From Ferrimonas sp. YFM (lineage in GTDB: Bacteria > Pseudomonadota > Gammaproteobacteria > Enterobacterales > Shewanellaceae): a stretch of 64,000 nt of DNA. The stretch covers positions 3,100,001 through 3,164,000 of the forward strand of contig NZ_AP027368.1 in NCBI RefSeq assembly GCF_030296015.1. Reading direction: 5' to 3'. Both the position numbers and the translations under genes were made by a program. This document shows, piece by piece, positions 27,101-35,307 of the stretch; positions within the stretch are counted from its first letter, which is position 1, and every line of letters begins with the position of its first letter. The notes beneath the pieces are model-generated. The model searched no databases, had not been told where the DNA came from, and saw only the letters and a program-made list of their open reading frames with translations.

Positions 27101-27201
27101 ACGTGGTGGACCCCACTCGTAAGGGCGCCAGCCTCTACCGGGATCGCACCTTCGGCTCCACCTGCCGTCATGGTGTCCCTGTGGGCATTCGCAAAGTGTA
27201 A
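24136..27201 (+). CDS. ttrA: TtrA-like molybdopterin reductase (tetrathionate reductase catalytic subunit)
   Basis: The 1021-aa protein is a DMSO-reductase-family enzyme of TtrA length. It has a Tat leader (DRRQFLKAGS), N-terminal [4Fe-4S] cysteines Cys67, Cys70, Cys74 and Cys132, and a likely Mo-ligand Cys249 in NKDSYCGHQQ. Blocks such as KRVGKRGENKWQTISYEQ, GGNLFGEGHVDGLKAIHA and EFTSHGRQVAIETN closely recall Salmonella TtrA. It would reduce tetrathionate to thiosulfate in the periplasm, though relatives act on other sulfur or arsenic oxyanions. It follows ttrB by 6 bp. TtrC and the TtrRS two-component system are absent, so electrons may come through another quinol oxidase such as a NapC/CymA-type cytochrome. 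A strong terminator follows. Confidence 0.8.
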   Translation: MDRRQFLKAGSVAALSASGAAKAAQAETPTSDKALEKFAPTSLKPEFQVDGNNIKPAPGQRFAFSKCYGCFNVCGARVSIDEATDQVVRAWGNPYMLTSNTEPFSMSVPPKEAMFRLAAASQYNQDNAATLCGRGNAVLDAFSNKHRITQCLKRVGKRGENKWQTISYEQMIKEVTEGGNLFGEGHVDGLKAIHANPNFANPLYPDFGPVKNQLLVSTSTEQANRWDFMHRFSHSAWGTPNVGNKDSYCGHQQVAGWALGCFDAVDEIALPTTDFEHCKFAIFIGTNPGLSGNSLNSGSRRLAKARAERGNFKYVVVDPLLRSLTSETDADNSEWVPIRSGGDTALLFGMLQYIINHKRYRKHYLAAPSQAAADKQGEVNYTNATYLVVKQPGHPLHNRFLTAEAMGLGSDEVKMVRREGDGQLVTSDSDQQASLYYQGEAKLADGSKVNVETAFALLKKRVNEHSLEEYAKHSGVPVAKIQELAKEFTSHGRQVAIETNTGCNATDGGQCTFAQAMLATMVGAHNAKGGLNHMTGVGFGMMYEIFDGPLYKLNDFHHVEPEGFNAERSGDYEQSEEYKAKLARGENPYPANQPWNNTFVQDNSGEMLVAHANANPFQFKAWFIWSTNPIYNCSGLEDQVVDSIKDPKQLGLIVGIDPYINETNVYADYLVPDLLQYEQWMYSRMWGSEYVGDVAAVPVIEPKTVKDAKGNPVCMEQFIIDVSKTLELPGFGDNAFSDAKGRRYGLHVPQDMYVPLFANAAHSGEVLPAPTQEDIQFTSVDRIQGEFAKRLKPEELGPTLYMLTRGGRYEQLDQRYDGEFLNPAIRMDVQFQIYNEALAQIKDSYSGEYLDGQPTFDVDRFWDGSAVRDHWSEEQYPFSFSTFKPQLRNAYSAQLPRLTALGEANFIQMNAKDADKYGLKSGDRAQVLSPKGTTLEGVVQADDTVARGTISVGIGFGHSQFGAQSISIDGTEIAGEPERGGGINPNPFNVVDPTRKGASLYRDRTFGSTCRHGVPVGIRKV

Positions 27202-27256
27202 AGCAAGGTCTAAAGAGAACGGGCTTGAACAGGGAGGTTCAATTCTCTTAACGCAA

Positions 27257-27284
27257 AATCCGGAGCCTGGCTCCGGATTTTTTT
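27257..27284 (+). terminator. Rho-independent terminator after ttrA
   Basis: AAATCCGGAG-cctg-g-CTCCGGATTT forms a ten-base stem followed by a T-run. It ends the ttrBA operon 56 bp after the stop. Confidence 0.9.
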
Positions 27285-27300
27285 GTCTGGGGTACGGCCT

Positions 27301-28200
27301 CTAGTGGGGCCGGCGAAACTGCCCCGGCGTCATGCCGGTCACCCGTTTGAACACCCGGGCGAAATACTGAGGGTACTCAAACCCCAGACGGTGGGAGATG
27401 GTGGCGATGTTGCTGTCGTCGCCGAGCAGCATCCCCTTGGCCCGCTCCACAATGCCCTGGTGGATAAGCTCCTGGGCACTGGCGCCGGTTTCCTTCCTGA
27501 GCTGGTCACTCAGGTAGCCCGGGGACATGGAGAGCCTGTCCGCCAAGGCCGCCACACTGGGCAGACCGCTTTGCTGCGCTTCGCCGGAGTCCAGATAATG
27601 GTCCAGCGCCTGCTGAAATCTGACTGCCGTTCCCTGGGTGTGAGGGCGGCGGGTCAGGTACTGACGATGAAAGAAGCGACTGGTGTACTTGAGCAGCAGA
27701 TCCACACTGGCCACCAGAATCTCATGGCTGTGGTCATCCACATTGCGCCTGAGCTCGAGGTCAATCTCCCCCACCAGGGATGCCAGGGAAGCGCGCTCAC
27801 GCTCATCCAGATGCAGCGCCTCGTGGGTCTCATAGCCGAAGTAGCCATACCTGCGTATCTGCTCCGCCAGGGGAGAACCGGACAGCAGTTGGGGATGGAA
27901 GAAAAGGGCCCACCCCTTCAGGTCACCACGCTGGTACTCCTGATCCCCCGCCAGCACCTGCCCAGGCTCATAGGCCACCAGCACACCATTGGAGAAATCA
28001 TAGGTGCGACGGCCGTAGCGGATCCCTTCGCAGCTGTTCTCCTTCACCACCAGGGCATAGAGTCCCAGTTGCACCGACTGCATCATGTCGCTGGCCTCCA
28101 CCCTGACCTGAGACAGGTCAATGACACTGATCAGAGGGTGACTGACCGGCGGCAGGGCAAACAGCTGATGCAGCTGCTCGACAGACTCCAGTGTGTACAT
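27301..28200 (-). CDS. AraC-family transcriptional regulator
   Basis: The 299-aa protein has an AraC N-terminal sensing domain. Its C-terminus is a double helix-turn-helix: LADRLSMSPGYLSDQLRKETGASAQELIHQ, then DSNIATISHRLGFEYPQYFARVFKRVTGMTPGQFRR. The second helix pair is the classic AraC signature. It is convergent with ttrA and read in the same direction as the SDR gene 35 bp upstream, so it may regulate or be co-transcribed with that gene. The ligand is unknown; the domain resembles those of regulators beside aldehyde or xenobiotic reductases. Confidence 0.92.
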   Translation of the reverse strand: MYTLESVEQLHQLFALPPVSHPLISVIDLSQVRVEASDMMQSVQLGLYALVVKENSCEGIRYGRRTYDFSNGVLVAYEPGQVLAGDQEYQRGDLKGWALFFHPQLLSGSPLAEQIRRYGYFGYETHEALHLDERERASLASLVGEIDLELRRNVDDHSHEILVASVDLLLKYTSRFFHRQYLTRRPHTQGTAVRFQQALDHYLDSGEAQQSGLPSVAALADRLSMSPGYLSDQLRKETGASAQELIHQGIVERAKGMLLGDDSNIATISHRLGFEYPQYFARVFKRVTGMTPGQFRRPH

Positions 28201-28235
28201 CGCTTCTCCCTACCCGTGGTTTTTCCGTTAGCTCA

Positions 28236-29150
28236 TCATCCGTGGTTCAGAAAGGCAATGCCGGTCTGCAACTCGGTGAGGGTCCACAGCTTGCTGCGCT
28301 GCTGCTGATCCGCCGCCGGCTTGGGCAGACGGTTGGGCTTGGGGTAGCCCCGGAAATTGGCAAAATTGGCCGGGCCAAAGTAATCGCCCCCTTTAACCCC
28401 CAGGTCGGTGGCCGATCGCAGTGTGGGCAGGATCCCCATGTCGATGCGCTGAGCAAACAAGGTGTTGGAGACGATCCCCAGCAGGCCCATGTGACGCTGC
28501 AGATCCGTGGCGGTGTAACCAGGGTGGGCACCGACGGAGATCACCTTGCTGCCGGCGGCACGCAGGCGCTCGTTCAGCTCGGAGAAGAAGATGGCGTTGG
28601 CCAGTTTGCTCTGGGCATAGGCGGCGACATAGTCGTACTTCTGCTCGAAATGAATGTCGTCGTAGTAGATGTCGGCCGGTCCCATCTTGGCGGCCAAACT
28701 GCTGACGGTGACGATTCGGCCTGCGGGTGCCGCTTCCAGCAGAGGCAACAACTCATGGGTCAGGGCAAAGTGCCCCAGATGATTGGTGGCCCAGTGCATC
28801 TCATGTCCCTGAGCCGACTCCTGCCGTTTGGGCAGGAACATCACTCCGGCGTTGTTGATCAGCAGATCCAAAGGTTGCTGTCGCTGGCGCAGCTCCTTGC
28901 CCAGGGCGGCCACCGACTCCAGATCCGCCAAGTCCAGGGGCAATATGCTGACCTTTGCCTGAGGCACCTGTTTGAGAATCAGCTGGCGGGCCTGCTCGCC
29001 CTTGGAAGTACTGCGCACCGCCATCAGAATTTCGGCCCCCTTTTTGGCCAACTCCGTCGCGGTACCCAGACCCAATCCGGCGTTGGCTCCGGTGATCAGC
29101 GCCACCTTGCCACTCTGGTCAGGGATCTGTCGTGTGGTCCATCTGGTCAT
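28236..29150 (-). CDS. short-chain dehydrogenase/reductase
   Basis: The 304-aa protein is an SDR of the retinol-dehydrogenase/WW-oxidoreductase-like group. The cofactor motif GANAGLGLG lies at about 20-28, NNAGVM at about 96, the catalytic Ser in TVSSLAAKMG at about 145 and the YxxxK in YAQSKLAN at about 174. The C-terminus is extended relative to a classic 250-residue SDR. GGAAGGAG precedes the ATG. It is followed by the AraC gene on the same strand. Substrate is unknown; probably a small aldehyde or ketone in the cytoplasm. Confidence 0.9.
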   Translation of the reverse strand: MTRWTTRQIPDQSGKVALITGANAGLGLGTATELAKKGAEILMAVRSTSKGEQARQLILKQVPQAKVSILPLDLADLESVAALGKELRQRQQPLDLLINNAGVMFLPKRQESAQGHEMHWATNHLGHFALTHELLPLLEAAPAGRIVTVSSLAAKMGPADIYYDDIHFEQKYDYVAAYAQSKLANAIFFSELNERLRAAGSKVISVGAHPGYTATDLQRHMGLLGIVSNTLFAQRIDMGILPTLRSATDLGVKGGDYFGPANFANFRGYPKPNRLPKPAADQQQRSKLWTLTELQTGIAFLNHG

Positions 29151-29328
29151 CGTGCTTCTCCTTCCGATTACTCAACTGGATTCCAGCTTAGGGGCCGGCA
29201 AAGGGATACCGGTAATACAAACCCCGGTAACTTGTATACGAAACCCGTCGGCAAATGAGGTGGGCCACTGACTGTGGATCCGCCGGTGAAGATACCGCAA
29301 TTGATGAGCGCCCTATCGAGGCTGACCG

Positions 29329-29601
29329 TCAGGGGCCCAACACCCTGTTGAGCTGCGCCTCTTTACCCAGAGCGCCCGCCAGCCCATGGAGCATCTTCAG
29401 CCCCAGCCACACCATGGCGCCAATGAGTACCCCCTGGACAATAAAGAGAATGGGGCTGAGCAAGACGATCATCAGGGCGATGGGCAGGCTGAAGCCCACG
29501 GTCACAAAGGGAAACAGGGGGATCAGCGCCAGGGAGATTAGGTAACAGGAGGCCAGCCAGCCCAGGGTTATCTGTTTGATGGTGATGTAGTTTGGCGTCA
29601 T
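29329..29601 (-). CDS. small membrane protein, unrecognised
   Basis: The 90-aa protein has two strong hydrophobic segments (about 10-35 and 38-72) separated by a short Pro-rich turn, and a short polar tail. GAGGGAAG precedes the ATG. It stands alone between the SDR gene and the spermidine-synthase-like gene and has no recognised domain. Codon use fits the host. It is probably a real inner-membrane protein of unknown function. Confidence 0.65.
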   Translation of the reverse strand: MTPNYITIKQITLGWLASCYLISLALIPLFPFVTVGFSLPIALMIVLLSPILFIVQGVLIGAMVWLGLKMLHGLAGALGKEAQLNRVLGP

Positions 29602-29690
29602 CGTGCTTCCCTCAGAATCAGACCTGACACCAGAGTAGCACCCTCACCAGGGGCAAAAAAGGGCACCTGTCGGTGCCCTCCACCCCCAGA

Positions 29691-30434
29691 TCAGTCCCAG
29701 GGTTCCAGCCGGCCCAGGCTGTCGGTGAGGGGATAGCCCAGTTTAGGAGAGAGCTGCTGGGCCTTTTCCCGCAGCTGGGCCAGAGATTGAGTCAATGGCG
29801 TGCGTCCCGCCAGAATCACCAGGTTGCCGTCGGCGGTGGGGCAGCTGTGACAGACCGGGAAGTGGCGGGCCAGGGCGCGGTTGAGGCCCTCGTGGTGACG
29901 GTGCTCCTCCCAGCAGTTGAGCACCAGCATGCCATCCTCCTTCAGCAGGACGGCGGCATCATCGATAAAGCGCTCATTGAGCTGAACGTCGTCGACGGCG
30001 TCGGCGCCATAGAGATCGGTAAACAGCAGATCCACCCGCTTGTGGTTGCCCTCGGCCAGGAAGGCGGCGCCCTCCTGATGCACCAGCTCAATGCGCTTGC
30101 TGCGAGGCAGGCGGAAGTGGCTCAGGGCAATCTCGGTAACCAGGGGACGCAACTCCACCCCGGTGATCTTGATTCCCTTGACCGCAGTGGCCAGGGCAGA
30201 GATAAGGCAGCCACCGCCCACCCCGAGCACCAGGGCACGCTTGGGCTGACAGAACAGCAGGGAGAGCATCATTGCCCGGGTGTAGTCGTGCTGCAGCACC
30301 CAGGGCTGTTTGGTGAGGATACGGCTCTGCTCATCGGCCGGGCCGAAACTGAGGATGCGATGTGGCCCCTGTTCAATGACCCGAACCTGGCCCCACTCAT
30401 CCCTACCATCAAACAGAACTGTTTCGCCGCTCAT
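29691..30434 (-). CDS. spermidine-synthase-like SAM-domain protein
   Basis: The 247-aa protein has the Rossmann methyltransferase core of the spermidine synthase family. Motif I is RALVLGVGGGCLISAL at about 66, an acidic loop is KITGVELRPLV, and the later VDLLFTDLYGADAVDDVQLNERF matches the polyamine synthase region. It lacks the N-terminal beta-domain of true SpeE enzymes, and the catalytic Asp region reads LFTDLYGA. Proteins of this size are common in gammaproteobacteria and their substrate is not established. It is a single gene with short flanking gaps. Confidence 0.8.
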   Translation of the reverse strand: MSGETVLFDGRDEWGQVRVIEQGPHRILSFGPADEQSRILTKQPWVLQHDYTRAMMLSLLFCQPKRALVLGVGGGCLISALATAVKGIKITGVELRPLVTEIALSHFRLPRSKRIELVHQEGAAFLAEGNHKRVDLLFTDLYGADAVDDVQLNERFIDDAAVLLKEDGMLVLNCWEEHRHHEGLNRALARHFPVCHSCPTADGNLVILAGRTPLTQSLAQLREKAQQLSPKLGYPLTDSLGRLEPWD

Positions 30435-30497
30435 ACCGCCCCCATAGATTGAAGGCAGGCATTATGGGGGAGGCGGGGCGGCGACTCAAGGAGGAGA

Positions 30498-30935
30498 TTA
30501 CAGCTCGCCGGTGACCGCCAGCTTGGCCTGGATAAATTCACTGTGACGCAGATAGAGCAGGTCACTGACCTTACGGATCATCGCCTCTTCATGGGGGTCG
30601 AGTTCGTCATCCTCGTAGGCCACCCGCCACAACCCCTCAATCAGCTTGATCTTCTGCTTGAGGTGCAGGTTCTTCTTCACCACGTTAGTGAAGTTGTGGA
30701 TGGAGTTGGCCTGCTCGGTCTGGATCAGCGCCTCCTCGATAAGATCCCGGGCTTCCCGGTCGGACAGCTGATGCAGCCCCTTGACCAGGTGCCACACCGC
30801 CTCCTTCTCCTCGTGACTGATCTGGGAGTCGGCCCTGGCCACCTCCAGCAGCAAAGCGGTGCTGGCCAGCTCAACGTTCAGCTCCTCAGCCGCGGAGCCC
30901 TGGTCAGAAAACAGAGATTTAAGACGACTTATCAT
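30498..30935 (-). CDS. TerB-like domain protein
   Basis: The 145-aa protein is an all-helical TerB-family domain (tellurite resistance/COG4103 type). The repeated acidic helix pattern is ARADSQISHEEKEAVWHLVKGL in the first half and AYEDDELDPHEEAMIRKVSDLLYL in the second. The ATG at 30935 has AGGAG nine bases upstream; the frame is open to 30977 without support. TerB-like proteins are thought to sit at the inner face of the membrane and bind metal. No ter operon partners are nearby, so a stand-alone housekeeping or stress role is likely. Confidence 0.82.
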   Translation of the reverse strand: MISRLKSLFSDQGSAAEELNVELASTALLLEVARADSQISHEEKEAVWHLVKGLHQLSDREARDLIEEALIQTEQANSIHNFTNVVKKNLHLKQKIKLIEGLWRVAYEDDELDPHEEAMIRKVSDLLYLRHSEFIQAKLAVTGEL

Positions 30936-31010
30936 GGGCAGATACTCCTGTGTTAATGCAGTTTTGGACCCCGGCACATTGAAACTGGTTCCTCTGGCCG
31001 GCCTGAACGC

Positions 31011-31334
31011 TCACTCCGTCACCGGCCAGTGCACCGCCAGCCACAGCGTCGGCTGCTGGGGATCGGTCCAGCTGACCCGGTGTTTGCAGCCCGAAGGCAG
31101 CCAGGCATGATCCCCCGCCTCCAGGGATTGCTCACGGCCGTCGGCGTACATCAGTCGGGCCCGACCCTTGAGCAGCACCACCCACTCATTTTGGGCTTGA
31201 TCGTACCACTCTCCCTCTGGGGTCACCTGTCCCAGGGAGGTAATTCTTTCAATTTTCACCCCTTTATTCTCGATGATGGTCTGAAACACCTCATCTGTTA
31301 ATTTTTCTGGAATGTCAGCCAGCAGGTTATTCAC
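31011..31334 (-). CDS. single-domain cupin protein
   Basis: The 107-aa protein is a small beta-barrel cupin. The first motif is seen in WYDQAQNEWVVLLKGRARLMY and the second in AGDHAWLPSGCKHRVSW, with His at the second metal-binding position. The start is GTG at 31334 with a weak AGGGATGG upstream. Small cupins of this kind bind a metal or a small ligand; no substrate is evident. It sits between terB-like and sstT genes and faces away from sstT. Confidence 0.85.
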   Translation of the reverse strand: MNNLLADIPEKLTDEVFQTIIENKGVKIERITSLGQVTPEGEWYDQAQNEWVVLLKGRARLMYADGREQSLEAGDHAWLPSGCKHRVSWTDPQQPTLWLAVHWPVTE

Positions 31335-31491
31335 AATTCACCATCCCTTTACCCTGAGTTTACATTTCGCTGTCTTACCCCTATCCCCCTTACAGATAAG
31401 GGGTTTTGGCCAAGAGATCGGACCAAAGCATAAGTTTGAAGCATTAAATCATAAGAATGAGTTGTTTAAGTTAATTCATATGAAAATAGTG

Positions 31492-31505
31492 TCGATTAAG
31501 ATCAA
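31492..31505 (+). promoter_or_regulatory. FNR/EtrA-like box upstream of sstT
   Basis: TCGAT-TAAG-ATCAA matches the FNR consensus TTGAT-N4-ATCAA at nine of ten positions and lies 102 bp before the sstT start. It suggests oxygen-linked control of serine uptake; this is untested. Confidence 0.45.
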
Positions 31506-31607
31506 TCAAATATCGATTCCGGGTGGACATGTCGCAAGGAAAATTGCCAAAATTCCCCGTTCTGGCGGCCTGTCCGCCCAATATAAAAATAATGCGTTAG
31601 GCAAATC

Positions 31608-32828
31608 ATGAGTAATCAGCAATCTCTAATTAAGAAAATCGCAAGCGGCAGCCTGGTCCTGCAGATCCTGGTGGGCATCCTCGCCGGTGTCGGTCTGGCC
31701 GTGGTCGCGCCAGACAGCGCCAAGTCCGTAAGCTTCCTCGGTGGCCTGTTTGTGTCCGCCCTGAAAGCCGTCGCTCCTATTCTGGTGTTCATCCTGGTCG
31801 CCTCCTCCATCGCCAATCAGAAGCGTGGAGAGCACACCAATATGAAACCCATCATCATGCTCTACCTGTTTGGCACCTTCGCCGCCTCTCTGACGGCGGT
31901 GGTGCTGAGCTTCATGTTCCCCACCACCCTGGCCCTGGTGACCAACAACGCCACCGTTGCCCCGCCGGAAGGGATCACTGAAGTTCTGAACACCCTGCTG
32001 TTCAAAGTGGTCGACAACCCGGTGAACGCCCTGATGACAGGCAACTTCATCGGCATCCTGGCCTGGGGTATCGCCCTGGGTCTGGCATTGCATAAAGCCA
32101 CCGACGCCACCAAGCAGGTGTTCCACGATGTGTCCGAGGGGATCACCAGCATCGTAAAAGTGGTGATTCGCTTTGCCCCCATCGGCATCTTCGGCCTGGT
32201 GGCCAACACCATCGCCACCACAGGTTTCGACGCCCTGGCCGGCTACTCCCATCTGCTGGCGGTGCTGCTCGGTGCCATGGCCTTTATCGCCCTGGTGGTC
32301 AACCCCTCCATCGTCTACGTGAAGACCCGACAGAACCCCTTCCCGCTGGTGTTCCAGTGTCTGCGTGAAAGTGGCGTCACCGCCTTCTTTACCCGCAGCT
32401 CTGCCGCCAACGTGCCGGTGAACATGGACCTGTGTAAGCGCCTGGACTTGCATGAGGACACTTACTCTGTGTCCATCCCTCTGGGAGCCACCATCAACAT
32501 GGCCGGTGCCGCCATCACCATCACGGTGCTGACCCTGGCCGCGGTGCACACCATGGGCGTGCAGGTGGACCTGCCCACCGCCCTGCTGCTCTCCATCGTC
32601 GCCGCGGTGTCCGCCTGTGGCGCCTCCGGCGTGGCCGGCGGCTCCCTGCTGCTGATCCCTCTGGCCTGCAGCCTGTTCGGCATCTCCAATGATGTGGCGA
32701 TGCAGGTGGTGGCCGTTGGCTTCATCATCGGCGTGATTCAGGACTCCGCAGAGACCGCCCTGAACAGCTCCACCGACGTGATCTTCACCGCCGCCGCCTG
32801 CCGCGAAGCAGAGCGTAAGGCCGGTTAA
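31608..32828 (+). CDS. sstT: serine/threonine:sodium symporter SstT
   Basis: The 406-aa protein is a DAACS-family sodium:dicarboxylate-like symporter of SstT length. Family features include [18 protein letters not shown], the serine-rich [19 protein letters not shown] loop, the re-entrant [20 protein letters not shown] motif and the late [22 protein letters not shown]. It imports serine and threonine with sodium ions across the inner membrane. It is a single-gene unit with its own terminator. An FNR-like box about 100 bp upstream hints at anaerobic control. Confidence 0.95.
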   Translation: MSNQQSLIKKIASGSLVLQILVGILAGVGLAVVAPDSAKSVSFLGGLFVSALKAVAPILVFILVASSIANQKRGEHTNMKPIIMLYLFGTFAASLTAVVLSFMFPTTLALVTNNATVAPPEGITEVLNTLLFKVVDNPVNALMTGNFIGILAWGIALGLALHKATDATKQVFHDVSEGITSIVKVVIRFAPIGIFGLVANTIATTGFDALAGYSHLLAVLLGAMAFIALVVNPSIVYVKTRQNPFPLVFQCLRESGVTAFFTRSSAANVPVNMDLCKRLDLHEDTYSVSIPLGATINMAGAAITITVLTLAAVHTMGVQVDLPTALLLSIVAAVSACGASGVAGGSLLLIPLACSLFGISNDVAMQVVAVGFIIGVIQDSAETALNSSTDVIFTAAACREAERKAG

Positions 32829-32845
32829 TCTGTCCGGTTGATGAT

Positions 32846-32872
32846 AAGGGGACTCAGGTGAGTCCCCTTTTT
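32846..32872 (+). terminator. Rho-independent terminator after sstT
   Basis: AAGGGGACT-caggtg-AGTCCCCTT forms the stem and is followed by TTT, 18 bp after the stop codon. Confidence 0.88.
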
Positions 32873-32990
32873 AATGTCCCGAGCCTGGGCTGACAGCCCG
32901 GGTTAGGGAGTGCTAACTTTGGTGTACACCTGCCGTGTCACCACCTCCACCAGGGGGTATGACCCGCAACTGTCACCTGATGGAGTAGCT

Positions 32991-34148
32991 ATGGCCAGGG
33001 ACTGTGGCCCCTTCACCCTCAAATGGCTCGATGCCATCGACAAGATCGATGCCCACAGCTGGGATGCCCTGTTTCCCGACGACCAGCCCTTCCTGCGTCA
33101 TGGCTTTCTGGCGGCGCTGGAGGTCAGCGGCTGTGTGGGCAAAAGCAGCGGCTGGAAACCCCTGCATCTGCTGGTCGAAGAGGAAGGCCACCTGGTGGCC
33201 GCCCTGCCCGGCTACATCAAACTGCACTCCTTCGGTGAGTATGTGTTTGACTGGAGCTGGGCCCGGGCCTATGAAGCCCATGGGCTGGATTACTACCCCA
33301 AGTGGATAAACGCCGTGCCCTTCACTCCGGTGACCGGCCCCAGGCTGGGCGTGGCGGATGATGTGGACCAGGAGTGGCTGCTGATGACGCTGTCAGACAG
33401 CCTCAAGGAGCAGGGGCAGGCGCTGGGGCTCTCCGGCATGCAGTGGCTGTTTCCCGAAAAGGCGCTGTCCGACAAGCTGGTACGCCAGGGCTGGCGGCAG
33501 CGCAAAGACATCCAGTTCCGCTGGCACAATCGGGACTATGGCAGCTTCGACGCGTTTGTTTCCGGGCTGACGGCGCGCAAACGCAAGAACATCCTCAAGG
33601 AGCGAAAGCGTTGCGAGGATCTGGTGATAGAGCGCTTCGAGGGGGACGAGATCACCGACGACCATTGGCGGCAGTTTCTCGAATGCTACCAACACACCTA
33701 TGCCAAACGCTCAGGCCACTTCGGTTACCTCAACCTGACCTTCTTTCGGCAGTTGCACCGGCGCCTGCCGAACTGTTCGGTGCTGGTGATGGCCAGGGAG
33801 GCTGAGCAGAGTCGGTGGTTCGCCGCTGCGCTGTTTCTCAAGGGGGAGGATGCCCTCTATGGCCGCTACTGGGGCAGCCTCAAGGAGCACAGGGGGCTGC
33901 ACTTCGAGCTGTGCTACTACCAGGGGATCGACTACTGCATCGATAACGGCCTGGCCCAGCTCGACGCCGGCGCCCAGGGTGAGCACAAACTGACCCGGGG
34001 CTTTGAGCCCAACTGGACCTACTCCAACCACCTGCTCTACCACCCGCTGTTCGATCAGGCGGTGGCCGATGCGGTGCTTCAGGAGCACCAGCAACTGCGA
34101 AGGTTGATGAAGCTGTATCGCAGCGCCCTGCCCTACAAGGCCTTATGA
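32991..34148 (+). CDS. GNAT-fold acyltransferase-like protein (DUF482/FemAB-like)
   Basis: The 385-aa protein belongs to the family annotated as peptidogalycan-biosynthesis or DUF482 proteins with a double GNAT fold. Recognisable blocks are DDQPFLRHGFLAALEVSGCVGKSSGW at the N-terminus, LPGYIKLHSFGEYVFDWSWARAYE, GLTARKRKNILKERKR in the middle and LHFELCYYQGIDYCIDNGLAQLDAGAQGEHKLTRGF near the C-terminus. The chosen ATG follows TGGAGTAGCT; the frame is open to 32910. The substrate is not known. Its last 16 bp overlap the end of the convergent methyltransferase gene. Confidence 0.85.
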   Translation: MARDCGPFTLKWLDAIDKIDAHSWDALFPDDQPFLRHGFLAALEVSGCVGKSSGWKPLHLLVEEEGHLVAALPGYIKLHSFGEYVFDWSWARAYEAHGLDYYPKWINAVPFTPVTGPRLGVADDVDQEWLLMTLSDSLKEQGQALGLSGMQWLFPEKALSDKLVRQGWRQRKDIQFRWHNRDYGSFDAFVSGLTARKRKNILKERKRCEDLVIERFEGDEITDDHWRQFLECYQHTYAKRSGHFGYLNLTFFRQLHRRLPNCSVLVMAREAEQSRWFAAALFLKGEDALYGRYWGSLKEHRGLHFELCYYQGIDYCIDNGLAQLDAGAQGEHKLTRGFEPNWTYSNHLLYHPLFDQAVADAVLQEHQQLRRLMKLYRSALPYKAL

Positions 34149-34726
34149 AACTCCAGCAGCAGGTTGTTGGCAGGCATGGTATGGATGGTCGCCAGTGACA
34201 GTCCCTGACTCTCTCCCTGAGCCTGCATCGCTTCCAGATCGCGGATACCACTCATGGGATCCCTCTGTATCAGCCATTGATCGAACTGGGCATTGCTGTC
34301 ACTGGTGTAGCGGCCATTGCGATTAAAGGGACCATAGACACAGAAACGGCCTCCCGGCTGCAACACCTGCCCCACCCCATGCCACATCTGCACCACCTGA
34401 TCCCAGGCCATGATGTGACAGGTATTGGCGGTAAACACCCCGTCGAAGCTCTGCGCCGGCCACTGACCGGTGACATCCAGCTCCAGAGGCTGCCCCAGAT
34501 TCGGCCTGGGGTAGTGGGCCAGGCGCATCTTCAGCGCAGTGAGGTACTCTCCCTGGTCCGAGGGCTGCCACTGCAAATGGTCAAGGTGCTCGCTAAAAAA
34601 CACCGCGTGCTGACCGGTGCCGCTGCCTATCTCCAGCACATGACTGGCCGGGGCCAGAGCCTGTTTCAGCACCGCCAGAATCGGGGCCTTGTTGTTTTCA
34701 CAGGATTGGGAAAAGGGCAGCTCCAT
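34133..34726 (-). CDS. DUF938 SAM-dependent methyltransferase
   Basis: The 197-aa protein is a class I methyltransferase of the DUF938 family. It opens with PFSQSCENNKAPILAVLKQAL, then motif I VLEIGSGTGQHAVFFSEHL, an acidic motif and FDGVFTANTCHIMAWDQVVQMWHGVGQVLQPGGRFCVYGPF. I choose ATG 34726 with GGAG five bases upstream; ATG 34747 is possible, and the frame is open to 34801. The substrate is unknown. It converges on and slightly overlaps the preceding gene. Confidence 0.85.
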   Translation of the reverse strand: MELPFSQSCENNKAPILAVLKQALAPASHVLEIGSGTGQHAVFFSEHLDHLQWQPSDQGEYLTALKMRLAHYPRPNLGQPLELDVTGQWPAQSFDGVFTANTCHIMAWDQVVQMWHGVGQVLQPGGRFCVYGPFNRNGRYTSDSNAQFDQWLIQRDPMSGIRDLEAMQAQGESQGLSLATIHTMPANNLLLEFHKAL

Positions 34727-34819
34727 GAACACTCCATTTGCCGACATCGCAGTTCTGCTGAATTTGCGATCTTGGTCACACTCAATTAAGGTCTTCAGCA
34801 TACCACCCTAAGGAAAAAA

Positions 34820-35218
34820 ATGATGAAGTCCTCTCTCGTTATTGCCGGATTGATCCTGGCGGGCCTGATCGGCGCCGGTGCGGTCATGGTCAATCAAACC
34901 CAGGCCAACGCGCCCGCGCTGTCGGCCAATGAGCAGCAGCAGTGGGATGGCCTGGTGCAGTGCGCCGCCTACTACCAGATCGCCTCCAATGCCATTGCCG
35001 GCATGAACGCGCCACAGATGCAGGCGGTGGGGCAGAGACTGCAACAATCGGCCCTGACAGCCGAGCAGCGGGCCGCCGCCCTGGGAGGAGAACAGCCCGC
35101 CAAGGCCGCCATCGCCCAGGCCAAAGAGGCCCAACTGGCCAGCCTGCCGGACCCCAGCGCCCTCGGCCCCCTGATGGGCAAGTACAAGACCCGCTGCCAA
35201 AGCCTGATGCAGGGGTGA
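34820..35218 (+). CDS. small exported protein, unrecognised
   Basis: The 132-aa protein has an N-terminal hydrophobic segment (SSLVIAGLILAGLIGAGAVMV) that is either a signal anchor or a signal peptide. An Ala/Gln-rich helical domain follows, with two cysteines (about 53 and 126) that could form a disulfide. AAGGAAAAAA precedes the start; a second ATG three bases on is equally good. It is divergent from the methyltransferase gene. Function is unknown. Confidence 0.7.
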   Translation: MMKSSLVIAGLILAGLIGAGAVMVNQTQANAPALSANEQQQWDGLVQCAAYYQIASNAIAGMNAPQMQAVGQRLQQSALTAEQRAAALGGEQPAKAAIAQAKEAQLASLPDPSALGPLMGKYKTRCQSLMQG

Positions 35219-35307
35219 AATAATCGGTGAGCTTCCCCGGTCTAGTGGGGCGCGACGCTTAAAAGTCGAACGCCCCTGCCAAGACCACAGATAAGAAGGA
35301 ACTCACC

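Noticed and set aside
31312-31611. 99-codon rightward frame upstream of sstT
   Set aside because: It overlaps the promoter and the cupin start, has no ribosome site and a translation without any domain.
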